DNA of 64,000 nucleotides from Gordonia heveisoli. Lineage in GTDB: Bacteria; Actinomycetota; Actinomycetes; Mycobacteriales; Mycobacteriaceae. The stretch's first letter is position 1, and the number at the start of each line of letters is the position of its first letter. The stretch covers positions 1 to 64,000 of the forward strand of contig NZ_JASXSH010000018.1 in the NCBI RefSeq assembly GCF_030315745.1, read 5' to 3'. Below are positions 53,651 to 62,374 of this stretch, in pieces. Under the pieces are notes generated by a model. It was not told the origin of the DNA, ran no database searches, and was given only the letters and a program-made list of their open reading frames with translations. Position numbers and translations under genes: made by a program.

Positions 53651-54397
53651 ATGGGCTACGACGCGAAGTTCCGGGTGTGGCGCGGAGACGGCGACGGTGG
53701 CGGCCTGCAGGACTACACCGTGCTCGTCAACGACGGTGAGGTGGTGCTCGACATCATTCACCGCATACAGGCGACTCAGGCGTCCGACCTGGCCGTGCGG
53801 TGGAACTGCAAGGCGGGGAAATGTGGTTCCTGTTCAGCCGAGGTGAACGGTCGTCCGCGGCTGCTGTGTATGACCCGGATGTCGACGTACACCGCGGACG
53901 AAGTCATCACGGTGACACCGATGCGGACGTTTCCGGTGATCCGCGACCTTGTCACCGATGTCTCCTTCAATTATGCGAAGGCCCGCGAGATCAAAGCTTT
54001 CACCCCGCCGCCGGGACTGGGGCCGGGGGAGTACCGCATGCAGCAGGTCGACGTGGAGCGGTCGCAGGAATTCCGCAAGTGCATCGAATGCTTCCTGTGC
54101 CAGAACACCTGCCACGTGGTCCGCGACCACGAGGAGAACAAAGCCGCCTTCGCCGGCCCGCGCTATCTGATGCGCATCGCGGAACTGGATATGCACCCAC
54201 TCGACGTCGCCGAACGTCGGGACACCGCGCAAGCCGAACACGGTCTCGGCTTCTGCAACATCACCAAATGCTGCACTGAGGTATGTCCGGAGAACATCAA
54301 GATCACCGACAACGCCCTGATCCCGATGAAGGAACGCGTCGTCGACCGCAAATACGACCCACTGGTGTGGCTGGGGAACAAGCTGTTTCGGCGGTAG
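53651..54397 (+). CDS. sdhB: Succinate dehydrogenase 1 iron-sulfur subunit
   Basis: Carries electrons from SdhA to the membrane anchor. The 248-residue protein has the 2Fe-2S ligands CKAGKCGSCSAEVNG and a fourth Cys in RLLCMTR, then 4Fe-4S and 3Fe-4S ligands in CIECFLCQNTC and CNITKCCTEVCPE. The length and order match Rv0247c. The stop is 14 bases from the convergent garR stop, without a visible terminator. Confidence 0.95.
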   Translation: MGYDAKFRVWRGDGDGGGLQDYTVLVNDGEVVLDIIHRIQATQASDLAVRWNCKAGKCGSCSAEVNGRPRLLCMTRMSTYTADEVITVTPMRTFPVIRDLVTDVSFNYAKAREIKAFTPPPGLGPGEYRMQQVDVERSQEFRKCIECFLCQNTCHVVRDHEENKAAFAGPRYLMRIAELDMHPLDVAERRDTAQAEHGLGFCNITKCCTEVCPENIKITDNALIPMKERVVDRKYDPLVWLGNKLFRR

Positions 54398-54411
54398 GCG
54401 AAGATAGTTGC

Positions 54412-55296
54412 TCAACCGTCGAATCGGCCGGACAACCGTTGGACACCGCGGAACAGGGCCCCGTGATCGAGACCGCCGTCGCCGTTGGCGCGTGCCGAGG
54501 CCATCAACGTCGCCATCAACGAGCCCACGGGGATGACCACCCCGGCCTCGCGGGCCGCGGTGGTGACGATCCCGAGGTCCTTGTGGTGCAGGTCGATCCG
54601 GCCGCCGGGCTCGAAATCACGGCCGATCATGCGGGCTGCCTTGTGGTCGAGGACCGCTGACCCGGCCAATCCGCCTGCGAGTACCCGCACCGCCGTCGAG
54701 GTGTCGACCTGATGGGCTTCGAGGAACACCATCGCCTCCGCCAGTGCCTCGATGTTGGCTGCGACGATCAGTTGATTGGCGGCCTTCACGGTCTGCCCGC
54801 TGCCGCTCGGGCCGACGTGTGCCACGGTGCGACCGACAGCGTCGAGGACGGGTGCGACGGCCGCAAAGGCGTCGGCGGAACCGCCGATCATGATCGACAA
54901 CGAGCCCGCCACCGCACCCTCCTCACCGCCGGAGACGGGCGCGTCGAGGAACACGAGGCCGCGGTCACGGGCCAGGTCGGCCATCCGGATCGCGACATCG
55001 GGCCGGATGGTCGAGAAATCGATGATCGTCGTACCCGCCGCAGCGTGGGCGAAGACCCCGTCGTCGCCGGTGAGGACCAATTCCACATCGCTGGAGTCGG
55101 GGACGTTCAGCATGACAATATCCGTGGTCGATACGGCCTCGGCGATGGAGACCGCCGCCGTACCGCCGGCTTTCACCAGATCGGCTGTGCGCGAGAGGGT
55201 TCGGTTGTATCCGATCACGGTGTGCCCGGCGCGCACCAGATTGATCGACATCGGACTGCCCATGACGCCGAGTCCGATGAATGCGATTGTGGCCAT
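54412..55296 (-). CDS. garR: 2-hydroxy-3-oxopropionate (tartronate semialdehyde) reductase
   Basis: A 294-residue beta-hydroxyacid dehydrogenase: FIGLGVMGSPMSINLVRAGH for NAD(P), DAPVSGGEEGAVAGSL for substrate, the catalytic Lys in GSGQTVKAANQLI and LHHKDLGIVTTAAREAGV near the C-terminus. Next to hydroxypyruvate isomerase, it is best read as tartronate semialdehyde reductase making D-glycerate from glyoxylate-derived intermediates. Located 29 bases after hyi, so one operon. Confidence 0.88.
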   Translation of the reverse strand: MATIAFIGLGVMGSPMSINLVRAGHTVIGYNRTLSRTADLVKAGGTAAVSIAEAVSTTDIVMLNVPDSSDVELVLTGDDGVFAHAAAGTTIIDFSTIRPDVAIRMADLARDRGLVFLDAPVSGGEEGAVAGSLSIMIGGSADAFAAVAPVLDAVGRTVAHVGPSGSGQTVKAANQLIVAANIEALAEAMVFLEAHQVDTSTAVRVLAGGLAGSAVLDHKAARMIGRDFEPGGRIDLHHKDLGIVTTAAREAGVVIPVGSLMATLMASARANGDGGLDHGALFRGVQRLSGRFDG

Positions 55297-55325
55297 GGTG
55301 ATCCTTTGCGGTTGGTCGTCTGTCG

Positions 55326-56132
55326 TCAGGGGTCGCGCGGGGGCGACGCCGGAAATTCCGGTATCCAGTCGAACGGGTCGGGACGCGTCGCACGGTACTC
55401 GAGGCTGATCCAGCCGGGATACGACTGCGCGTCGAGGGCGGCGATATGCGCGGCGAGATCTGACGTTCCGGTGCCCGGTTCACCGCGACCGGGGGCGTCC
55501 GCGACCTGGATGTGACCGATACGGTCGGCGAACTGGACGATCACACGCTCGACGTCGTCGCCGTTGATCGTCAGGTGATACAGATCGGCGAGGAGTGTCA
55601 CGTTGTCGACGTGGTGGTCACGGCGGACGCGATCCCCGACGGCGACCGCGTCGGCAGCACGTGTCAGTGGGTAGGTAGGTATTCCGCTGATCGGTTCGAC
55701 GAGGATGTCGGCGCCGATGGTCGCGGCGGCCCGGGCGGCGACGGCGAGATTCTCCGCGGCGAGCTCGTCCTGGGCGTCGACGTCGAGGCCTTCGAGTCGG
55801 TTCCCGTACAGCGCATTGAAACCCACGGTGCCCAGCTGTCCGCCGATCCCGATCGCGACCTCGACACTGTCGGTGAACTCGCGCGAGGTCTGCGGATGGG
55901 ATAGCAGCCCACGGTCCCCGGCCGCCAGGTTTCCGGCCGCCAGATTCAGATGCGTGAGGCGAACACCCGCGTCGTCGATTGCCGCGACGAAGGCGGTCAC
56001 CTCCCGATCGGACGGGACCGCGGAGCTGAAGGGCCACCAGAACTCGACGGCGCCGAAGCCGGCGTCGCGCGCTGCCTGCGGTCGTCGCAGGAGCGGGAGG
56101 TCGGCGAACAGGATCGAGCAGTTGACGGTCAA
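55326..56132 (-). CDS. hyi: Hydroxypyruvate isomerase
   Basis: A 268-residue TIM-barrel enzyme interconverting hydroxypyruvate and tartronate semialdehyde. TVNCSILFADLPLLRRPQAA, AVEFWWPFSS, TVGFNALYGNRLEG, LVEPISGIPTYPL and LLADLYHLTINGDD are Hyi signatures, with the two catalytic Glu and metal ligands present. The start is unclear: AAGGAGG is ideally placed for an ATC codon at 56147, while the first conventional start is the TTG at 56132, 21 bases away; the TTG is used here. The glyoxylate carboligase gene that often precedes hyi is missing; the DUF222-HNH element lies there instead. Confidence 0.82.
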   Translation of the reverse strand: MTVNCSILFADLPLLRRPQAARDAGFGAVEFWWPFSSAVPSDREVTAFVAAIDDAGVRLTHLNLAAGNLAAGDRGLLSHPQTSREFTDSVEVAIGIGGQLGTVGFNALYGNRLEGLDVDAQDELAAENLAVAARAAATIGADILVEPISGIPTYPLTRAADAVAVGDRVRRDHHVDNVTLLADLYHLTINGDDVERVIVQFADRIGHIQVADAPGRGEPGTGTSDLAAHIAALDAQSYPGWISLEYRATRPDPFDWIPEFPASPPRDP

Positions 56133-56229
56133 TCTGCGGATATCGATGCCGCGCCTCCTTGATCTATGGCAGCGCCCGCTGGTGCGGCTGGGGAACAGCC
56201 TATTCCGGGTGGTAGGGCGAAGCCACCTA

Positions 56230-57831
56230 TCAGTTCGAGCTCCACGGGTGGGTGATGATGACCGTGCCGGTGGGGTTGTGGCGCCAGATGACGGCGCGTC
56301 TGGTGCCGAGGGTGGGCGTCCAGGTGCCGAGGTGTTTGAACTCGTGGCATGGGATGCACAACGGGATGAGGTTGTCGAGGATGGTCCACCCGCCGTCGAG
56401 TGGATTGTCGTGGTCGAACGGTGCGACGTGGTCGAAATGGCAGTCTTCAACCTGACGTCCGCAGTAGGGTCCGCGGCAGTGCCGGTCGGTGTGGGCGATG
56501 GTGCGCCGCAACGCATCTGCCGGAGCGTAGATCAGGGCTCCCGGTGGTGGGAGGGTGAGTCCGCCGTGGCCGGCGGGATCGATCGGCTCTGGATTTGGTG
56601 GCCGTGAGCGCATCTGGAGTGGCCCGCTGCCACCTCCGCTACCGGTGTCGGTGCCGGTCAGGTGGGCGGGTGCGATGACGTTTCCGGCGCTGCGGGGACG
56701 ACCGACCGCGAACGGCTTCGTGATTCGGTTGGTGGTGTCGCCGCGGCGGGCGAATCGTCGGCTCTCGCGATAGAGGCCCTGCCAGCTGGCGTTGGCGGCC
56801 AGTTCGCGGGCGTGAGCGGGATCGATCACTCCGTACCCGGGCACATAGGGGACCAGGTCGCCGGTCAGTCCGGCGAGCGTGGGGGCGTCGGTGACCACCT
56901 GCACGACGACCTGTGGGTCGACCACTGCCACCGCCGTCAACGGTGTGTCGTCCGACTGCTGGCTGCCCGTGCAACGGGTTGGTTCTTCATGTGGCGGTTC
57001 AGGTTCGGGCGCTTCAGGCTCGGTTGGCTCGGGTTGTTGGTTGGCCGCCGACTGGCAGGTGTCCCCGTCGCTGCACTGGCAGGTCATTGTGGTGGCGCCC
57101 CGCATGATCGCTGCGAGCGCAGCCACTCGTTGTTCGCCGAGCTCGCGCGGGTCGTTCGGGCACAGATGATGGGCGAGTAGGCCGGTGATGCGCGATTGCA
57201 GGTAGCGGGCGTCGGCCAGTCCGACGACGGCGGTGATCGACGCCTGTCCGTACAGCTCCTTGCCGAAACGTACGTTCTGGTTGCGAGCGGCATACTCGGC
57301 ACGTGCGCGGGCAGCGGCCTCGGGATCGAGTGCGATGAGCAGTTCCTCAAGCCGCTCGGCCAACACCGCGTTGGTCGAAGCCTGCGCAGACAACGACAGC
57401 GCGGCCTCCTGCACGGTGGTCGACACCGAGCCGTCGTCGTCGGCGGTTGTGGTGATGGCGCACAGTGCGTGCGCGATGACCGAGGCCCGCGATTCGGCGA
57501 GGTCGCCTGCCAGGAATGCGGCGCGGACGACCGGCAGGTCGGCGAGTAGGGAACCCAACGACATCCAGCGACCGGCGGTCGCGGCCGGAACTGCGAAGTG
57601 CCAGGCCACTTCCCGTAGTGCCGCCTTGTCTGGCATCTTCTTGCGGTAGCGGTCGTGATCGGCGCTCATCACCGACTCATAGACCCTGCACCCGAGGTGG
57701 TAGGCGGCCAACACCTTCCGCGCCATTGCCTGATGCTCGAGCCGGGTGAAGGTCGCGGCAGCAGTCGCCAGCTCGGAGGCACACGCGTCGGCCAGTACGG
57801 CCTCACCGGTGTCCACCCCCGCATCGAACAT
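56230..57831 (-). mobile_element. 13E12-type repeat gene: DUF222 protein with HNH endonuclease domain
   Basis: A 533-residue protein of the multicopy 13E12 family of Mycobacteriales. Residues 1-220 are the DUF222 helical domain (LEHQAMARKVLAAYHLGCRVYE), followed by a Cys-containing Glu/Pro linker (TCQCSDGDTCQSA, PEAPEPEPPHEEP) and a C-terminal HNH nuclease: CRGPYCGRQVEDCHFDHVAPF, NLIPLCIPCHEFKHLG with the zinc cysteines and catalytic HxxDH-type residues present. The ATG at 57831 lies inside the SOS box and six bases after CATAGT, predicting a leaderless, LexA-controlled transcript. Such genes are DNA-damage inducible in M. tuberculosis; their biological role is unsettled. Confidence 0.88.
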
Positions 57832-57843
57832 ATGTTCACTATG
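57824..57843 (-). promoter_or_regulatory. SOS (LexA) box and -10 of the DUF222-HNH gene
   Basis: TCGAACATATGTTCAC (57824-57839) contains the 12-base palindrome GAACATATGTTC and matches the mycobacterial LexA consensus TCGAACRNRTGTTCGA at all but the last two positions. On the minus strand CATAGT (57843-57838) is a -10 whose spacing to the ATG at 57831 is six bases, so bound LexA would sit on the start site. Confidence 0.7.
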
Positions 57844-57899
57844 GCAGGTGGGTACGACAATCCTGGTAGGGCCGACCGCGGCTCCGGGTTCCACTGTCC

Positions 57900-57992
57900 T
57901 ACGAGACCGACTCGGTCGTGAACAACCCGATCATCGGCTCCGGCAATCTTCGCCGCTCGCTCACGTTGCTCCGCAGGGTAGCGCTCGGGCAT
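57900..57992 (-). pseudogene. Possible remnant of an IS3-type transposase orfA N-terminus
   Basis: From the ATG at 57992 the minus strand reads MPERYPAEQRERAAKIAGAD, close to the opening of IS3-family OrfA proteins (pattern MPxxYPxExRERAVxxV). The similarity fades after about 18 codons. It lies between the DUF222-HNH element and a tRNA gene, so a truncated insertion is plausible. The rest of 57844-58116 shows no gene; it contains a hairpin-forming GGCCGGAGGCCGG run near 58089-58102. Confidence 0.3.
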
Positions 57993-58116
57993 GGTCTGCA
58001 TCCTGAACAAGCCCACGGGATCATGGGTGTGACCTGCCGGCTATCGGTGCGCCCTCCGGGATGCCACTCGAACTCAGTGGGCGCACTCCGGCCGGAGGCC
58101 GGCAGGGGTGTGACGG

Positions 58117-58190
58117 TGCCCCCGGTGAGACTCGAACTCACACTGGACGGGTTTTGAATCCGTTGCCTCTGCCAATTGGGCTACGGGGGC
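58117..58190 (-). tRNA. tRNA-Leu (anticodon CAA), short variable arm
   Basis: Folds as GCCCCCG/CGGGGGC acceptor (seven perfect pairs, discriminator A), a leucine-type D loop (AATTGGCAGA), anticodon stem ACGGA/CCCGT with one mismatch, loop TTCAAAA giving anticodon CAA, a five-base variable region (CCAGT) and a T arm GTGAG-TTCGAGT-CTCAC. CCA is not fully encoded. Bacterial tRNA-Leu normally has a long variable arm, so the 74-base form is unusual. A tRNA-Leu(CAA) beside the pdtaR-like gene is also my recollection of M. tuberculosis. -10-like TACAGT lies at 58220-58225 on the same strand. Confidence 0.8.
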
Positions 58191-58332
58191 GTCCGCGCGG
58201 CGTGACCGCGCAAGGGGTAACTGTAGTTGATCAGCCGAGGCGGTTGCGAACCGGTACTCTGCCAGCATTGATTCTGCGGTTCCGGGCTGATCCGGACGTC
58301 CGTGTACAGGGTTTTTGGTGTGGAGGAGAAGG

Positions 58333-58956
58333 ATGGTGACGGTGACCGAGAGTGTGCATGCCGAGTCCGGTGCAGGGGTGACGACGCATCGGGTGCTCGT
58401 CGCCGAAGATGATTCGCTGATCCGGATGGACCTCATCGAAATGCTCCGGGAAGAGGGCTACGACGTCGTGGGGGAGGCGCCGAATGGACAGATCGCCGTG
58501 GATCTCACCGAGAGCCTGAATCCCGATCTGGTCATCATGGACATCAAGATGCCGGTGCGCGACGGCATCGACGCCGCGACGGAGATCGCGCAGAAGCGGC
58601 TGGCACCGGTGGTCATGCTGACGGCCTTCTCCCAGCGTGACTTCATCGAGAAGGCACGTGACGCGGGGGCGATGGCCTATCTGGTGAAGCCGTTCACCAA
58701 GGCCGACCTGGTGCCGGCGATCGAGGTCGCGGTCAGTCGCTATCAGGAACTCAAACTCCTCGAACGTGAAGTGGCGACAGTCAACGAACGCCTGGAGACG
58801 CGCAAACTCGTCGAGCGGGCCAAAGGCCTGCTGATGGAGAAGCAGGCGATGAGCGAGCCTGAGGCGTTCAAGTGGATCCAGCGCGCCGCGATGGATCGGC
58901 GAACCACGATGAAAGCTGTTGCGCAAGTTGTGGTTGAGACACTTGGGTCCCCGTAA
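58333..58956 (+). CDS. pdtaR: ANTAR-domain response regulator (Rv1626/PdtaR-like)
   Basis: A 207-residue antiterminator. The receiver domain has the acidic pocket AEDDSLIRMD, the phospho-acceptor Asp in LVIMDIKMPVRDG, the Thr in MLTAFSQRDF and the Lys in YLVKPFTKAD. After a helical linker comes the RNA-binding ANTAR domain (LVERAKGLLMEKQAMSEPEAF, RRAAMDRRTTMKAVA-like QRAAMDRRTTMKAVAQ). Phosphorylation is expected to dimerise it and let ANTAR bind paired hexaloop hairpins in target mRNAs, preventing termination. The cognate kinase (PdtaS) is not in the window. The ATG at 58333 has GGAGGAGAAGG upstream. Confidence 0.93.
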   Translation: MVTVTESVHAESGAGVTTHRVLVAEDDSLIRMDLIEMLREEGYDVVGEAPNGQIAVDLTESLNPDLVIMDIKMPVRDGIDAATEIAQKRLAPVVMLTAFSQRDFIEKARDAGAMAYLVKPFTKADLVPAIEVAVSRYQELKLLEREVATVNERLETRKLVERAKGLLMEKQAMSEPEAFKWIQRAAMDRRTTMKAVAQVVVETLGSP

Positions 58957-59097
58957 TCGCAACGTCTGGGTAACACATTGCCGGTAGGTTCATCTGCACG
59001 TGATGCCGCGAAACCATGAAATCTCAACGCATCACAACTTTCTCACCCGTTGTCTGATACCGCTCCGCGGCATCACTGAACCGTCTAGGGAGAACAG

Positions 59098-60414
59098 TTG
59101 AGATTCAACAGGCATATTGCCAAGGGCGCCGTTGTCGTCGCCGCCGCATCGCTCGCGCTCGCCGCGTGTAGTTCTGATGACGACAGTTCCGATGCGTCCG
59201 GCAACGACAACGCCACCTACTCCACCGACTGTGGTGACAACGTTCCCGTGGCGCAGCCCGGGCCGGTGAGCACCGAACCGCTCAAGATCGGCACTCTGCT
59301 GCCCGAGACCGGCAGCCTCGCCTTTCTCGGACCACCCGAGGTCGCGGGCGTGAAACTCGGCATCAAGGAGGTCAACGCGGCCGGCGGCGTGCTCGGTAAG
59401 CCGATCCAGCAGATCGACGGCGATTCCGGCGACGACACCACCGACACCGCGAACATCACGGTCGACCGGCTGCTCTCCGACGGCACGCAGGTCATCGTCG
59501 GTGCCGCGTCGTCGGCGGTGTCGCTGAAGGTGATCGACAAGATCGCCAACGCAGGCACCGTCATGTTCTCGCCGGCCAACACCTCGGATCAGTTCATCTG
59601 CTACCCGGATAAGGGGCAGTACTTCCGCACCGCCCCGACCGACACCCTCCAGGCGCAGGCGCTCGCCCAGGTGATGGCCGACGACGGTGTGCAGCGCGTC
59701 TCGATCCTCGCCCGGAACGAGGCCTACGGCACCGGCCTGGCCGCGAACACGGTCAAGGAACTCGAAGCTGCGGGCATCCCGGCCGATCAGATCCAGAAGA
59801 TCATCTACGACCCGAACGCCCAGTCCTTCAACGCCGAGATCGACCAGGTCAAGAACTTCAACCCGGACGGCATCGCGGTGATCGGCTTCGACGAGAGCGC
59901 CAAGATCATCACCCGCATGAACGAGGTGGGGATCGGACCGAACCAGAAGAAGGTGTACGGCACCGACGGCAACATGGGCAACGCACTCGGTGAGGCGGTC
60001 GGACCTGGCCTGCTGGCCGGCATGAAGGGGACGACACCGCTCACCGACACCGGTGCGGAGTTCGAACGTCGTATCCGGGCCGTGGACCCGAATCTCGAAG
60101 ACCTCAACTATTCGGGGGAGAGCTACGACGCGGTCGTGATCTCCGCGCTGGCCGCCGAGATCGCCAAGTCCACCAACGGTCGGTCGATCGCCTCCGAGAT
60201 CAACGGCGTCACCCGGGACGGCACCAAGTGCAAGACCTACGACGCGTGTCTGGCCCTGGTCAAGGAGGGTAAGGACATCGACTACGACGGCGTCACCGGA
60301 GAACTGACCTTCACCAAGGCCGGCGAACCGAGCGTCGGCTCCTACGGTGTTCTCGTCTTCGGCCCGAACAACAAGTTGTCCGACGACATCACCTACAAGG
60401 TGGTGCGTTCCTGA
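59098..60414 (+). CDS. livK: Branched-chain amino acid ABC transporter substrate-binding lipoprotein
   Basis: A 438-residue lipoprotein: signal AVVVAAASLALAACSSDDDS with the lipobox LAAC, then a type I periplasmic-binding fold (LKIGTLLPETGSLAFLGPPE, EVNAAGGVLGKPIQ, GAASSAVSLKVIDKI, LARNEAYGTGLA, YDPNAQSFNAEIDQV). It captures leucine/isoleucine/valine or a related substrate for the LivFGMH transporter encoded convergently. Start is a TTG with AGGGAG six bases upstream. An extra loop with two cysteines (TKCKTYDACLA) occurs near the C-terminus. Confidence 0.92.
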   Translation: MRFNRHIAKGAVVVAAASLALAACSSDDDSSDASGNDNATYSTDCGDNVPVAQPGPVSTEPLKIGTLLPETGSLAFLGPPEVAGVKLGIKEVNAAGGVLGKPIQQIDGDSGDDTTDTANITVDRLLSDGTQVIVGAASSAVSLKVIDKIANAGTVMFSPANTSDQFICYPDKGQYFRTAPTDTLQAQALAQVMADDGVQRVSILARNEAYGTGLAANTVKELEAAGIPADQIQKIIYDPNAQSFNAEIDQVKNFNPDGIAVIGFDESAKIITRMNEVGIGPNQKKVYGTDGNMGNALGEAVGPGLLAGMKGTTPLTDTGAEFERRIRAVDPNLEDLNYSGESYDAVVISALAAEIAKSTNGRSIASEINGVTRDGTKCKTYDACLALVKEGKDIDYDGVTGELTFTKAGEPSVGSYGVLVFGPNNKLSDDITYKVVRS

Positions 60415-60446
60415 CGATCGCCTGCCGGGACACCGGCGGATGACCG

Positions 60447-60479
60447 AGCGGTCCGGGTTCGACGAGAACCCGGACCGCT
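60447..60479. terminator. Strong bidirectional terminator between livK and livF
   Basis: AGCGGTCCGGGTT (60447-60459) and AACCCGGACCGCT (60467-60479) form a perfect 13-pair stem with a seven-base loop. It serves both convergent units; the stem ends seven bases before the livF stop codon. Confidence 0.85.
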
Positions 60480-60485
60480 TGTCGT

Positions 60486-61316
60486 CTACTGCTTCTCGGA
60501 CCGTCCGGCGAGGGTGCCCAGATATAGTTCGATGACGGCCGGATCGTGGCGCAGATTCTGACCGGTGTCGGTGTAGGCGTTGCGTCCCTGGTCGAGCACA
60601 TAGCCGCGGTCGCAGATCTGCAGACACCGACGTGCGTTCTGCTCCACCAGAATCACCGTCACACCGGTCGCGTTGACCTTCTTGATCTGGATGAAGACCT
60701 GATCCTGGAACATCGGCGACAACCCGGCCGACGGCTCGTCCAACAGGAGCACCGATGGTTCCATCATCAGTGCGCGGCCCATCGCCACCATCTGACGTTC
60801 ACCGCCGGACAGCGCACCCGCCTTGACCTTTCGGCGTTCGGCGAGCAACGGGAACACCTCGGACACGAACGCCATCCGCTCGTTGAACTTCCGCGGTTTG
60901 AGGTAGATGCCCATCTCCAGATTCTCCTCGATCGTCAACGAGGCGAACACATTCTGGGTTTGCGGCACGTACCCGACACCCTTGGTCACGAGTACGTGCG
61001 CGGGTGCCGAGGTGATGTCCTGATCGCGCAGGGTGACCGAGCCGTGGCGGACTGGGATCAGACCGAACAGTGTCTTGAGTAGGGTCGACTTGCCTGCGCC
61101 GTTGGGGCCGATGATGCCGACGATCTCACCGTCGTCGGCGTAGAAGTTACAACCTTCGAGGATGTTGATGCCGGGCAGATATCCGGCGGTGATGTCGTCG
61201 GCCCGCAACAACGCGTCGACAGCATTGCGTTGGTGCCCTTGCGGACTCGCGGCCAGCTGGGCGGCCGACGGGGTGGTGGCGCCGGTGGCGTCGACGTCGC
61301 GCTCGTGGTGTCTCAT
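60486..61316 (-). CDS. livF: Branched-chain amino acid ABC transporter ATPase LivF
   Basis: A 276-residue ATPase: Walker A GIIGPNGAGKSTLL, Q-loop VPQTQNVFASLT, signature LSGGERQMVAMGRALM, Walker B LLLDEPSAGLSP and the switch His-equivalent region ILVEQNARR (the Gln/Asn form usual for LivF). An N-terminal extension of about 35 residues precedes the domain. The ATG overlaps the livG stop (ATGA). Pairs with LivG to drive transport. Confidence 0.94.
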   Translation of the reverse strand: MRHHERDVDATGATTPSAAQLAASPQGHQRNAVDALLRADDITAGYLPGINILEGCNFYADDGEIVGIIGPNGAGKSTLLKTLFGLIPVRHGSVTLRDQDITSAPAHVLVTKGVGYVPQTQNVFASLTIEENLEMGIYLKPRKFNERMAFVSEVFPLLAERRKVKAGALSGGERQMVAMGRALMMEPSVLLLDEPSAGLSPMFQDQVFIQIKKVNATGVTVILVEQNARRCLQICDRGYVLDQGRNAYTDTGQNLRHDPAVIELYLGTLAGRSEKQ

Positions 61317-62374
61317 CGGGTACTCCCTCCCGTCTCGTCCGAGTCGGAATCCGGGCTGTCGGGAGCGGCCGTCCCCTCGGAGGCCTCCTCGTCTGCCCGG
61401 GCGATGGATTCGGCGGCCAGCGCAGAGGTGTCGGAGAGGTCGCCGCCGGCTTCGATGGTCTCCTCGATGGCGGCCTCCACCCGTTCGGCGAGGACCGCGG
61501 TCGCGCCGACCGGATTTCCGTCGTCGTCGAATTCCAGTGCCTGGTCGTGATGCCCGCCGAGGTAGGCCTCCACAACGGCCTCATTGTCGGCGAGATGTTC
61601 CGGCCGGGATTCGGCGATGACCCGACCGCCCGCCATCACCACTACCCAGTCGCTGACATCGCGGATGACATCCATGTCATGTTCGACGAAGATCACCGTC
61701 ATCCCGTCGTCGCGCAGCGACTTGATATGCCCCAACAGACTTTGAGTGAGCGCCGGATTCACCCCGGCCATGGGTTCATCGAGCATGATGACGGTCGGGT
61801 CGGTCATCAGGGCGCGGGCCATCTCCAGCAGTTTGCGTTGACCGCCGGAGAGGGAACCGGCGTAGTCGTCGGCTTTGTCGGCGAGTTTGAAACGTTCCAG
61901 CACGGCATAGGCGCGTTCGGTGACCTCGGCTTCCTGGCGGCGCCAGATCCACGGCAGCAGACCGGCTCCCATGTGTTCGCCGCGCTGCCCGGTGGCGCCC
62001 AGACGCACATTGTCGAGCACCGACAGCTTCGACAACGCCTTGGTCAGCTGGAAGGTTCGCACGATGCCCCGGCGCGCCACCTGATGTGGGTAGCGCCTGC
62101 CCATCTCGTCGCCGTCGAAGGTCCAACTGCCGTGGTCGGGACGGTCGAAGCCGGTGATCAGGTTGAAGAAGGTCGTCTTACCCGCGCCGTTGGGCCCGAT
62201 GAGGCCGGTGATGGCGCCGCGCTGGAACTCCACGTGGTCGACGTCGACGGCGGTCAGACCGCCGAAGGTGCGCTGGATACCGTCGACGGTGATGACCGCG
62301 TCGTGTTTGGCAGAACCGGGGGCCGCGATGATGCCGTCGAACAGGTCCACCGGCGCCGACACATCATTTGGCAT
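61313..62374 (-). CDS. livG: Branched-chain amino acid ABC transporter ATPase LivG with acidic tail
   Basis: A 353-residue ATPase: Walker A GLIGPNGAGKTTFFNLITG, FQLTKALSKLSVLDNVRLG, signature LSGGQRKLLEMARALM, Walker B IMLDEPMAGVNP and the switch His in VIFVEHDMDV. The usual LivG ends near residue 275; here about 80 further residues form a Glu/Asp/Ala-rich tail (EAAIEETIEAGGD, DSPDSDSDETGG). Overlaps livM by 11 bases. Confidence 0.93.
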   Translation of the reverse strand: MPNDVSAPVDLFDGIIAAPGSAKHDAVITVDGIQRTFGGLTAVDVDHVEFQRGAITGLIGPNGAGKTTFFNLITGFDRPDHGSWTFDGDEMGRRYPHQVARRGIVRTFQLTKALSKLSVLDNVRLGATGQRGEHMGAGLLPWIWRRQEAEVTERAYAVLERFKLADKADDYAGSLSGGQRKLLEMARALMTDPTVIMLDEPMAGVNPALTQSLLGHIKSLRDDGMTVIFVEHDMDVIRDVSDWVVVMAGGRVIAESRPEHLADNEAVVEAYLGGHHDQALEFDDDGNPVGATAVLAERVEAAIEETIEAGGDLSDTSALAAESIARADEEASEGTAAPDSPDSDSDETGGSTR

